NCBI GenBank assembly: GCA_964569385.1
Contig: CAZMUM010000029.1
Span: forward strand, 1-64,000
DNA: 64,000 bases
Direction of reading: 5' to 3'
DNA from: JAADHX01 sp964569385
GTDB lineage: Bacteria > Actinomycetota > Acidimicrobiia > Acidimicrobiales > Poriferisodalaceae
Shown: one piece after another, positions 1 through 7,824 of the stretch
Layout of the letters: the number at the start of each line of letters is the position of its first letter
How positions within the stretch are numbered: position 1 is the first letter of the stretch
Translations under genes and position numbers: made by a program
The notes under the pieces: model-generated
Seen by the model: the letters and a program-made list of their open reading frames with translations, nothing else
Databases searched by the model: none
What the model was told of the DNA's origin: nothing

Positions 1-65
1 CACCACCACCACCACCACCACCACCACCACCACCACCACCACCACCACCACCACCGCCACCGCCG
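1..65. repeat. CAC/ACC trinucleotide tract
   Basis: The window opens with an almost perfect run of CAC triplets, ending in CCGCCACCGCCG. On the minus strand it encodes a poly-glycine tract inside the partial gene described next. Such tracts change length by slippage, so the copy number may vary between strains or assemblies. Confidence 0.9.
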
Positions 66-406
66 TTGTGGTTGTTGGCGCCTGGATCGGTGCCATCGCC
101 CGGACCGGAACCGGAACCAGAATCAGCGTTGTCAGATCCATCGGGCCCACACCCTGAATCAGCATTGGCCGAATCTTCGCTTGTATCGGCGTCTGCGTTC
201 GGATCGCCTGCGGGGTGTGGCCGCGGTCGCGGTGGTCGTGGACCGTTAGCACCCTGCAACACCCCGATCGCTGAATGCAACGTTGCTTCCTGGCCATCGA
301 GACGCGAACGCATCGAATGCACCTCATACAACAAACCCTCAACAGAAGGAAGAGCCATTGTTATGAGTTCATCAGATGTATGAAACCGCACACTCACCGT
401 TCGCAT
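1..406 (-). CDS. N-terminal part of a DUF222/13E12-like protein (partial)
   Basis: The minus-strand frame is open from ATG 404-406 to the window edge, so only the first 135 residues are visible. A short helical N-terminus (DELITMALPSVEGLLYEV, then SRLDGQEATLHSAI) is followed by an Asp/Ser/Pro-rich linker and a poly-Gly run. The helix recalls the opening of DUF222 (13E12-repeat) HNH-endonuclease proteins, which are abundant in actinobacteria. That assignment is an inference because the DUF222 and HNH parts lie outside. A second ATG at 356-358 is an alternative start. The LexA-like box just upstream fits, since several mycobacterial 13E12 genes are SOS genes. Composition alone would also fit a disordered surface protein. 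Confidence 0.45.
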   Translation of the reverse strand, partial: MRTVSVRFHTSDELITMALPSVEGLLYEVHSMRSRLDGQEATLHSAIGVLQGANGPRPPRPRPHPAGDPNADADTSEDSANADSGCGPDGSDNADSGSGSGPGDGTDPGANNHNGGGGGGGGGGGGGGGGGGGGG

Positions 407-419
407 ACCCAGAACACTA

Positions 420-435
420 TCAAACAAACGTTCTA
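420..435 (-). promoter_or_regulatory. LexA-like (SOS) box
   Basis: The sequence TCAAACAAACGTTCTA matches the mycobacterial/actinobacterial SOS box TCGAAC-N4-GTTCGA at 10 of 12 defined positions. It lies 13 nt upstream of ATG 404-406 of the partial DUF222-like gene. Its position would put the promoter under LexA control. Not tested beyond the match. Confidence 0.45.
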
Positions 436-569
436 TTCACACACAAACAACAGAGATAGTCGAATAAAGTAGCGAACCGACATCAACGCCGCAGGGGAGA
501 CTCGTGTATATGTACAGTCATTCAGACTCACCCAACAGCGAGCTACATCCACCTAGGCGGCAACTCCAA

Positions 570-599
570 GGCTAGATCTGCAACTAACGAGATCTAGCC
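570..599 (-). terminator. Hairpin at the 3' end of icd
   Basis: GGCTAGATCT (570-579) and AGATCTAGCC (590-599) form a perfect 10-bp stem with a 10-nt loop. The inner arm contains the icd stop codon. There is no U-tract, which is usual for actinobacterial terminators. It could act on both strands. Confidence 0.6.
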
Positions 600-2828
600 G
601 TTATGGAATCCGTCGATGATGTCGTTGAAGAGGCTTGAGGGCCGCATCGCAGCAGCGGTCAAAGCCGGGTCGGGCAGGTAGTACCCGCCGACATCCATGG
701 CAACACCTTGAGCGTCGACCAGTTCGGCGGTAATGGCTTGCTCGTTGGTCTCCAGTGCATCAGCCAGCGGAGCAAAAGTCGTTGCGAGCCCTGAATCGCC
801 GGTTTGGTCGGCCATGGCTCTAGCCCAGTACATGGCGAGATAGAAGTGGCTGCCGCGGTTGTCGATCTCATTGACCTTGCGCGACGGCGACCTGTTCTCA
901 TCAAGCAATCGCCCCGTTGCGGTGTCGAGGGCATCGGCCAGAATCTGGGCTCCGGTGTTGGCCGACGACTCAGCCAGATGCTCTAGAGATACGCCTAGCG
1001 CCAAGAACTCGCCAAGTGAGTCCCACCGAAGATGGTTCTCCTTGGTGAACTGTTGAACGTGTTTGGGTGCCGACCCGCCGGCGCCGGTTTCGAAAAGACC
1101 TCCACCGTTCATCAGGGGCACAATCGACAACATCTTGGCGCTGGTACCAACCTCGAGAATGGGGAACAGGTCGGTGTTGTAATCACGCAACACGTTTCCG
1201 GTCACCGAAATGGTGTCCTCGCCTCGGCGGATGCGTTCGAGGCTGAAACGGGTGGCCTCGGCTGGCGCCATGATCTCGATTTCAAGACCATCGGTGTCGT
1301 GGTTCGGTAGGTATTGGCCGATCTTGGTGACGAGCTGTGCATCGTGGGCCCGATCGGCATCTAGCCAGAAAACTGCCGGAGCACCGGTAGCTCTGGCCCG
1401 GCCGACGGCTAGCTTCACCCAATCTTGGATCGGGGCATCCTTGACGGTGCACATCCGCCAGATGTCGCCAGGATCAACAGCGTGTGACATGACGGTCGAA
1501 CCTGACGAGTCGACTACGCGGATGGAACCAGACGACGGCGCCTCGAATGTCTTGTCGTGGCTACCGTACTCCTCGGCCTTCTGAGCCATGAGCCCGATAT
1601 TTGGAACCGAACCCATCGTGACTGGATCCAGCGCACCGTTGGCGATGCAATCGTCGATCGTGGCCTGATAGATCCCGGCGTAGCTGCTGTCGGGAATGAC
1701 GGCCTTAGTGTCTTGCTGCTCGCCGGCTGTGTTCCACATCTGGCCAGACGTTCTGATCATGGCCGGCATCGAGGCGTCGATGATCACATCGGACGGAACA
1801 TGCAAGTTGGTGATACCGAGGTCGGAATTGACCATCGCCAGATCGGGCCCGGTCGCATAGGCAGCTTCTATGCCCGCCAGAACAGCAGCTTTCGTATCGT
1901 CAGGTAGTTCGTCGACAGCGGCGAGCACGTTGCCAAGTCCGTTATTCGGGTTTGCGCCTACGCCGTCGAGTGCCTCGCCGAATTCGTCGAATACGTCGGC
2001 GAAGAAGGCTCGCACTGCGTGACCAAAGATGATGGGGTCTGAGACCTTCATCATCGTGGCCTTCAGGTGCAGTGAGAACAGCACGCCCTTGGTTTTGGCA
2101 TCGGCAATCTGTTCGGCGAGGAATGTTCGTAATGCTGCGGCGCTCATGAAGGTGCCATCGACAACCTCGCCGGCAAGAACCGGCACGCTGGCGTGTAGGA
2201 CGGTGATCGATCCGTCAGAAGCGACGTGTTCAATTTGCAGTTGCTCGTCGGCGCTCATCGTCATCGACTTCTCGTTGGAGAAGAAGTCGCCGCCAGTCAT
2301 AGTCGACACGTGTGTGTCAGAGTTGCCCGACCACGCACCCATCGAGTGTGGGTGTTTGCGGGCGAACTCCTTCACCGCTTTTGGTGCCCGCCGGTCGGAG
2401 TTGCCCTCCCGTAGTACCGGGTTAACAGCACTTCCCATGGCTTTTCCGTACCGGGCTCGAATGTCGGCTTCGGCGCCGGTCGAAGGGTCATCGGGGAACT
2501 CGGGCAACTCGTATCCGCTGGCCTGAAGCTCGGCGATAGCGGCCTTGAGCTGAGGAGTCGACGCCGAAATGTTCGGCAACTTGATGATGTTGGCCTCGGG
2601 AAGCTTGGCCAAGGCACCAAGTTCGGCGAGATCGTCCGGCATCTGCTGATCGTCCGGGAGGAGGTCGTTGAAATTGGCCACGATCCGCGCAGCAAGGGAA
2701 ATGTCGCGGGTCTCGATGCCAACACCAGCGGCTCCGGCAAAAGCCTGAACGATGGGTAGCAACGAGTACGTCGCCAATGCTGGAGCTTCGTCGGTTCGGG
2801 TGTAGATGATCTTTGGGCCGTCGGTCAT
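594..2828 (-). CDS. icd: Isocitrate dehydrogenase, NADP+, monomeric type
   Basis: This 744-residue protein has the length and sequence of the monomeric isocitrate dehydrogenase family, which converts isocitrate to 2-oxoglutarate and CO2 with NADP+ in the cytosolic TCA cycle. The opening GPKIIYTRTDEAPALATYS and the segment GSAVNPVLREGNSDRR are family hallmarks; the latter supplies the Ser, Asn and Arg residues that bind isocitrate. SMGAWSGNSDTHV follows. The ATG at 2826-2828 gives the usual N-terminus. The gene stands alone, with a hairpin overlapping its stop and a short tandem repeat upstream. No truncation or frameshift is visible. Confidence 0.96.
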   Translation of the reverse strand: MTDGPKIIYTRTDEAPALATYSLLPIVQAFAGAAGVGIETRDISLAARIVANFNDLLPDDQQMPDDLAELGALAKLPEANIIKLPNISASTPQLKAAIAELQASGYELPEFPDDPSTGAEADIRARYGKAMGSAVNPVLREGNSDRRAPKAVKEFARKHPHSMGAWSGNSDTHVSTMTGGDFFSNEKSMTMSADEQLQIEHVASDGSITVLHASVPVLAGEVVDGTFMSAAALRTFLAEQIADAKTKGVLFSLHLKATMMKVSDPIIFGHAVRAFFADVFDEFGEALDGVGANPNNGLGNVLAAVDELPDDTKAAVLAGIEAAYATGPDLAMVNSDLGITNLHVPSDVIIDASMPAMIRTSGQMWNTAGEQQDTKAVIPDSSYAGIYQATIDDCIANGALDPVTMGSVPNIGLMAQKAEEYGSHDKTFEAPSSGSIRVVDSSGSTVMSHAVDPGDIWRMCTVKDAPIQDWVKLAVGRARATGAPAVFWLDADRAHDAQLVTKIGQYLPNHDTDGLEIEIMAPAEATRFSLERIRRGEDTISVTGNVLRDYNTDLFPILEVGTSAKMLSIVPLMNGGGLFETGAGGSAPKHVQQFTKENHLRWDSLGEFLALGVSLEHLAESSANTGAQILADALDTATGRLLDENRSPSRKVNEIDNRGSHFYLAMYWARAMADQTGDSGLATTFAPLADALETNEQAITAELVDAQGVAMDVGGYYLPDPALTAAAMRPSSLFNDIIDGFHNG

Positions 2829-2859
2829 CGTTGCTTCCGTGGTTAGGTGTACTGCGCCG

Positions 2860-2922
2860 GTGCTGTATTGCTTCGCGTAATCGCTACGCCAGTGCTGTAT
2901 TGCTTCGCGTAATCGCTACGCC
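2860..2922. repeat. Two-copy 31-bp tandem repeat between icd and the ABC operon
   Basis: Positions 2860-2890 and 2892-2922 are identical 31-mers beginning GTGCTGTATTGC and ending GCTACGCC, separated by one A (period 32). Each contains the short inverted repeat GCGTA-N5-TACGC. The repeat lies in the divergent intergenic region, where promoters for icd and the exporter should be. Confidence 0.85.
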
Positions 2923-3003
2923 GTCGAGGTTACCGTTGCTCGATGATGGCGCGATAGGTTGAAACAGCCCGCATCGTCTTCGACACTCAAGCACACTGGT
3001 GAA

Positions 3004-3963
3004 ATGAGTTCGGCATCGGCGATGAGAGTTGCCAACCTCACCAGGACATTCACCACCGGGCGAGGCAAGCAGAAGGTGGTTGAAGCGGTTCGGGGAATCA
3101 GCTTCGATGTCGAACGGGGCGAGCGGGTTGCGTTCATTGGCCCGAACGGTGCTGGAAAGTCGACATCGATCAAGATGTTCACCGGCATCTTGTACCCCAC
3201 ATCGGGCACCGCTTCGGTGCTTGGAATGGTCCCTTGGGAAGAACGAGCCGCATTAGCCCAGCGCATCGGAACACTGTTTGGTCAACGGAGCCAGCTCTGG
3301 GCCGAACTGCCTCCCAAGGCGTCGTTCCGAATGTTGGCCTCGATCTTCGGAATCGACGACGGGACGGCCGCGGCCAGGACGGCCGAACTTGGCGAGTTGC
3401 TCGAGGCCACCGACCTGTTCGATCAGCCAGTGAAGACACTGTCGCTTGGCCAACGTATGCGTTGTGAGCTGGCCGCTGCTCTGTTGCACGACCCCGAGAT
3501 CCTGATGCTCGATGAGCCAAGCATTGGCCTTGACCTTGTGGCCAAGCAGCGCTTCCGCGAACTTCTGGTGCGCCTGAATCACGAGAACGGAACTACGGTG
3601 TTTCTCACATCGCACGACGTAGCCGACATCGAGCAAGTGGCCGAGCGGTCAATCGTGGTTAGCAACGGCCAGATCATCCACGATGATTCGGTAGCGGCTA
3701 TGAGGCAGCAGTTCTTGTCGGCCAAACGCATCGAAGCGGCCTTAGAGGTGCCGATTGGCCCCAAAGTGCTTGGGGCAATGGCTCGCCCTGGAGTCACGGT
3801 TCTGCCCTCGCCTGAGCTCGTTCTTCGGGTCGACGTCGACACAACCGTCGCACCCATTCGCGACGTTGTGAACAAGCTGCTGGAGAACTGCGCAGTTACC
3901 GACTTGTCCGTCGTGGATCCGCCACTCGAGCAGGTAATCGCCGAGATCTACGAGACAAGATGA
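3004..3963 (+). CDS. ABC-2 type exporter, ATP-binding subunit
   Basis: A 319-residue ABC ATPase that should power export with the two permeases encoded immediately downstream. Walker A GPNGAGKST is at residues 46-54, the signature LSLGQ at 146-150, Walker B ILMLDEP at 166-172, and a TSHD H-loop follows. Together with the DUF990-like permeases, it matches the COG4586/4587/3694 class of ABC-2 transporters, whose substrate is unknown. The start ATG 3004 was chosen because it begins just before the conserved ABC domain; a TTG at 2959 is possible but adds residues unlike the family. Its stop overlaps the next start as ATGA. Confidence 0.92.
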   Translation: MSSASAMRVANLTRTFTTGRGKQKVVEAVRGISFDVERGERVAFIGPNGAGKSTSIKMFTGILYPTSGTASVLGMVPWEERAALAQRIGTLFGQRSQLWAELPPKASFRMLASIFGIDDGTAAARTAELGELLEATDLFDQPVKTLSLGQRMRCELAAALLHDPEILMLDEPSIGLDLVAKQRFRELLVRLNHENGTTVFLTSHDVADIEQVAERSIVVSNGQIIHDDSVAAMRQQFLSAKRIEAALEVPIGPKVLGAMARPGVTVLPSPELVLRVDVDTTVAPIRDVVNKLLENCAVTDLSVVDPPLEQVIAEIYETR

Positions 3964-4781
3964 CCTCGACCCAAGCCCCTCGCGCGCACACCATCGGCCG
4001 CACGATTGGCGCCATGCGCACCGTTGCGATGGTGTCGATGGCCCGGACGTTGGTCGACAAGTCGGGGCTGGTCGTAACCGCAGTGTTCTACATCATGGTT
4101 ACTTCGATGTTGGCAGCACTTTGGTTGGCGGCCACTGGCGCCGGCGACGGCACCATCGTCGGCTACACAGGGTCGTCGCTTGTTTGGTATGTAGCGGCAT
4201 CTGAGATGGCCACCATCTCACTACGCATGCGCTTTATCGAAGAACTTGGCGACACCATTGGATCTGGGAGGATCCAGATCTCAATGCAACGCCCGGTTTC
4301 GGTGGTGGCGATCTCGTTGGCCGCCGAAGTTGGGGCCATGTTGCCTCGCCTGGCCGTGTGCGCCACCGTTGGTCTTGTCTTGGCATCGGCGGTGGGTGGC
4401 TGGGTGCCCAATCTGGCGGCCCTTGGGCTAGCAGTGCCAGCGCTGTTGCTTGCCGTAGTGCTGAACCTGGTGGCCCAGCACATATTCGCGGCGTCGGCCT
4501 TCTGGGTGCGTGATGCCAAGGCCACATGGTTTCTATATCAAAAGCTGGTCTTCGTTGTTGGTGGAATGCTCTTGCCGATCGAGGTGCTCCCAGGTTGGCT
4601 CGAGACAACTGCTCGAATGCTGCCGTTTGTGGCGATGGCGTACGTTCCGGCTCGGCTCGCTGCTGGCCACTTCGAACCTGAACTGCTGATACTTCAGCTG
4701 GCGTGGCTGGTGGCTCTCTATGTCCTTATGTTGATCGTGTTCAGGGTCGGCGAGCGTCGTGTGCTGGAAGCTCGAACATGA
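3960..4781 (+). CDS. ABC-2 type exporter permease 1 (COG4587-like)
   Basis: A 273-residue integral membrane protein with about six hydrophobic segments, for example VVTAVFYIMVTSMLAALWLA and LLLAVVLNLVAQHIFAASAF. It contains the conserved FIEELGDTIGSGRIQISMQRP region of DUF990-type permeases. ATGA overlaps with both neighbours indicate one translationally coupled operon. It should form the channel as a heterodimer with the next gene product. The transported substrate cannot be told from sequence. Confidence 0.88.
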   Translation: MTSTQAPRAHTIGRTIGAMRTVAMVSMARTLVDKSGLVVTAVFYIMVTSMLAALWLAATGAGDGTIVGYTGSSLVWYVAASEMATISLRMRFIEELGDTIGSGRIQISMQRPVSVVAISLAAEVGAMLPRLAVCATVGLVLASAVGGWVPNLAALGLAVPALLLAVVLNLVAQHIFAASAFWVRDAKATWFLYQKLVFVVGGMLLPIEVLPGWLETTARMLPFVAMAYVPARLAAGHFEPELLILQLAWLVALYVLMLIVFRVGERRVLEART

Positions 4782-5578
4782 CAACGTCGGCGCGAACTCG
4801 GCGCCCTACTCGTGTGGCCCTGGGTCGGACTTGGCTGGGAGCGTGGCAACAAGCGTGGTCGAACAGACGCAGTTTCTGGTTTCAGACACTGATCATGATG
4901 CTCAACGATCTTGTGTGGATCGTGTTCTGGATCGTTTTCTTTCGTCGGGTTGGCGAGGTGAGAGGTTGGGACATCAACAACCTGATGGTGTTGCAGGCCA
5001 TTTTGACCACTAGCGGTGGAATCGTTCTCGGCCTACTTGCGAACGCCAGACGCATCCCCGAACTCGCCACCACCGGTGGGCTCGATGCGGCCTTGGCTTT
5101 GCCAGTACCGACTCTGCCGTACTTGCTCGTGCGCGAGGTGCAACCGATCAACGTAGGCGACCTCGCTTTTGGGTTGGGCCTCTTTGCCGTTGCCGGAAAC
5201 CCAACACCAGCTCGCACCCTTGCGTTCGCCGTAGCAGTAGTGATCGCTACCGTGCTGCTCGCCTCGTTCCTGGTTCTGACCGGTTCTTCGGTGTTTTTCC
5301 TGGGCCGCACCGAGGCTGGCGACCTTGGGTTTCATGCCATAACGCTGTTCTCTTCGTACCCCGTTGACGTGTTCGGTGGGTTGGCTCGGGTAGTTATGTT
5401 TACCGTTGTGCCAGCCGGATTTGTGACCGGGCTGCCATCGAAATGGGTCGAGTCCTTCGACCCCAAACTAGCGCTGGCTTCAGCAGCAGTCGCCACTGGA
5501 TTCGCGGTGGCCGCGGTGTTGTCGTTCAATCGAGGGCTACGCCACTACACCAGCGGTGCCGTTTGGACTGACGCCTAG
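4778..5578 (+). CDS. ABC-2 type exporter permease 2 (COG3694-like)
   Basis: A 266-residue membrane protein starting MTTSARTRRP at the ATG that overlaps the previous stop (ATGA). An upstream in-frame start would run through the first permease gene and is rejected. Features typical of DUF990 permeases are GWDINNLMVLQAILTTSGG, the hydrophobic helices between residues 120 and 200, and VMFTVVPAGFVTGLPSKWV near the end. It is the second half of the predicted heterodimeric exporter. Function beyond export is unknown. Confidence 0.88.
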   Translation: MTTSARTRRPTRVALGRTWLGAWQQAWSNRRSFWFQTLIMMLNDLVWIVFWIVFFRRVGEVRGWDINNLMVLQAILTTSGGIVLGLLANARRIPELATTGGLDAALALPVPTLPYLLVREVQPINVGDLAFGLGLFAVAGNPTPARTLAFAVAVVIATVLLASFLVLTGSSVFFLGRTEAGDLGFHAITLFSSYPVDVFGGLARVVMFTVVPAGFVTGLPSKWVESFDPKLALASAAVATGFAVAAVLSFNRGLRHYTSGAVWTDA

Positions 5579-5670
5579 TGAAAGTCAACGAAAGGGCCCG
5601 AACGACCCGTAAGAGAACTCTGGTGTCAAATCGGTTAACATCAATACTCAACAAGCCGAAGAATAGCCCT

Positions 5671-5838
5671 ATGGGCACAATACAAATGCTGAGCTGCTGT
5701 CCTCAGTGTGACGGCGATGACATCCAACGCATGTACCTACGACATGAACGAGTCGACGTGTGCAGATGTACCGAGTGCAACTCCGAATGGGACGAAGCAC
5801 CGACAGCGGGTTCAGCTGTCGGTCGACTCGCGGTCTGA
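5671..5838 (+). CDS. Small zinc-ribbon protein, hypothetical
   Basis: A 55-residue ORF starting MGTIQMLSCCPQC. It carries two CxxC knuckles, CPQC and CTEC, separated by 22 residues, the spacing of a zinc ribbon, followed by NSEWDE. The frame extends upstream to the ABC permease stop, but those residues look non-coding; a second ATG at 5686 is equally possible. Its 3' end overlaps the convergent gene 5812-7599 by 27 bp. The role is unknown; ribbons of this form often bind nucleic acid. It could also be a chance ORF. Confidence 0.4.
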   Translation: MGTIQMLSCCPQCDGDDIQRMYLRHERVDVCRCTECNSEWDEAPTAGSAVGRLAV

Positions 5839-7599
5839 CGCTTCTTCGGCCGCCGGTGGAGTCGCAGCCTCAGGCGAGGGTTCAGCCTCGATTGGCGCCT
5901 CAGTTGACGTTTCCGTTGGCGAAGATGGCTCGACCGGGCTGACCTCAGCGGCTGATGTCTCGCTCGGGTCCGGCGCAGGTGTTGGTTCGGCCGCTGGAGG
6001 TGGGTCTTGTTTGGCGGCCTCGACTGGGGCTTCTGTCGCTGGCGCCGAGTCGCCGGAGGCTTCGCTAGTTGTCTTAGGCTCGGCGTCGCCGGTAGCGACA
6101 GCGTCTTCATTGGCGGGCGCCTCAGGAGCGGTGGCGCCCTTGGCGACTTCAGCCTCACTAGTGACAGCAGCCGTTTCTGTAGGCGCTTCGGTACTGGCCT
6201 GGTCGACGTTCGTTTCAGCGGCCGCGGGCTGTTCTGGTTTCGGTGGAATGGGCTTCTGGCCCTTGGCTCCACCCTGGCCCTTAGCTCCGCTTCGGCCCTT
6301 GGGACCACCCTTGCCTTTTGGCGCGGGCTTACCGCGGCGCGGTCGACGAGTGGCGGTGATGCCGAACTTCGCGGCGATTTCTGGAAGTTGAGTGGCAACT
6401 TTCTTGACCGTTTCGAGCAACTCGTCGGTTGGGGTCTCTGGAACATGTTCGAGAACGAAGTGGGGCCGAACAACGGAGCGACTTACGGCATCGAGGACCG
6501 TAGCGAGGCGCTGTTGAGACGTAGTCTCGTCGACAGAGCTGTTGGTGGCCTCGATGAGTCGTTGAAGAACATCGGGCGGAAGCTGTGCGCCGGCCTTGGG
6601 CGAGCGAGAGCTGACCCGAAGGGCCCGCACCACGCGGCCCTCGCCAAGAGTGGAGGTGACTTCGATAACCCACTCGGCCTGGGCGGTCTCGACTCGAGAC
6701 GTAAGTGCCTCGCGAAGCTGCTCGGCGACACGGCGCCCTTCATCATCTCGAGCCGTCTCGGTAGCAACCACTGACCGGAGGTCGCGAAGGTCGATCTCGT
6801 TGACGTCGCCAAGCGCGGCATCGGCGCGGTCGCGCCATTCGGCGTCGCGGAGCCTCGGCATCATGCCTTCGGCAAGAACCAACAAGGCGGACCCATCGAT
6901 GGGATCGGTGCCATCGGACTTGGCTTGCTCGTTCTTGCTGTCAATTTCGCTGCGAACGGCCTGAATGCCACCTCGCGACAACTGCTCGGCCACAATCTGC
7001 TGTTCCTGGGGAAGAGATTCGATCCACGCAGTGCGGTGGGCTCGGCCTGGACGCAAACGTTTCGGCTTTGGGCGTGCTGGTCGGTCGTCGTCGCGTGGAC
7101 GTTGCTCGTTGCGGTCGCCGCGTGATCGATTGCCGCGCTTGTTGTTGCGATCGGCGTCGTTCGATTCGCCACCCTTGTCATCACGACCACGTCCGCCGCC
7201 GCTGCGCCCGCCTCCACCACTGCGCCCACCGCGTTCGTTTCGCCCGCCACCACCGCGCCCGCCGTCACGGCGATTGCCACGCCCCTTGCCGTCGCGGTCA
7301 CCGCGACCCTTGCGTTCTTTCCAGGTCGTGGTGACTCCGCCTTCGAAGCTAGAGTCGATGAAGTCGATGGTCTCGTCGGTCTGCTTACCGCTTCGCTTCT
7401 TCGGAGGAAGCACGGCATCGACATACACCCCGTCGAGCGCGCTGTCGACATCGGCCCTGGCCACGTCGCCGACAACGGCGCCTTCATAAAGCAATGAGCC
7501 GTCGAGGATGCCCTTGGGCTGCTTGGCTCCGGCTGCGCGCCAAGTCCAGGTGCCGTCTCCACGGTCGCTGGTGAGCTCTATATCGATTCGGTTGGTCAT
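5812..7599 (-). CDS. Hypothetical protein with RGG-like and Ala/Pro-rich disordered regions
   Basis: A 595-residue protein I cannot assign to a named family. Residues 1-90 form a compact domain (GDGTWTWRAAGAKQPKGIL). Residues 95-200 are a basic Gly/Arg/Asp-rich stretch with RGG-like repeats (RGGRSGGGGRSGGGRGRDD). Residues 200-420 are folded and helical (IESLPQEQQIVAEQLSRGGI). The last 170 residues are Lys/Pro then Ala/Glu/Pro-rich and probably disordered. RGG tracts usually bind RNA, so a role in RNA handling is a reasonable inference. It resembles conserved actinobacterial proteins that carry a DUF349-like middle, but I could not confirm this. ATG at 7597-7599 is the only sensible start. Confidence 0.75.
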   Translation of the reverse strand: MTNRIDIELTSDRGDGTWTWRAAGAKQPKGILDGSLLYEGAVVGDVARADVDSALDGVYVDAVLPPKKRSGKQTDETIDFIDSSFEGGVTTTWKERKGRGDRDGKGRGNRRDGGRGGGGRNERGGRSGGGGRSGGGRGRDDKGGESNDADRNNKRGNRSRGDRNEQRPRDDDRPARPKPKRLRPGRAHRTAWIESLPQEQQIVAEQLSRGGIQAVRSEIDSKNEQAKSDGTDPIDGSALLVLAEGMMPRLRDAEWRDRADAALGDVNEIDLRDLRSVVATETARDDEGRRVAEQLREALTSRVETAQAEWVIEVTSTLGEGRVVRALRVSSRSPKAGAQLPPDVLQRLIEATNSSVDETTSQQRLATVLDAVSRSVVRPHFVLEHVPETPTDELLETVKKVATQLPEIAAKFGITATRRPRRGKPAPKGKGGPKGRSGAKGQGGAKGQKPIPPKPEQPAAAETNVDQASTEAPTETAAVTSEAEVAKGATAPEAPANEDAVATGDAEPKTTSEASGDSAPATEAPVEAAKQDPPPAAEPTPAPDPSETSAAEVSPVEPSSPTETSTEAPIEAEPSPEAATPPAAEEASDRESTDS

Positions 7600-7824
7600 G
7601 GACGAACTCCTGGTCGGAGTGGGGGAGGCGCGACTGAGCGCCTTAGTTCAGCTCACCAGACTACCGTCCCAGTAACCCGACGAGCGAACAACTAAACCAG
7701 GTGTCGCTCACGATAGGGTCTGGGAACAGATGTTCGAGAGGGGTCCGCGGCCCAACCGAGTCCTCGACCTATTGTTCATCCCCCAAGCTAGCTACCAGTG
7801 CCGAGCCAGGAGACCAACGCGCCA

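Noticed and set aside
1..65. CRISPR or satellite array in the CAC tract
   Set aside because: It is a simple triplet repeat in a coding frame, with no spacers.
6007..6774. Long plus-strand ORFs opposite the RGG-like gene
   Set aside because: They are low-complexity shadows (Ser/Ala/Gly-rich) of the minus-strand gene.
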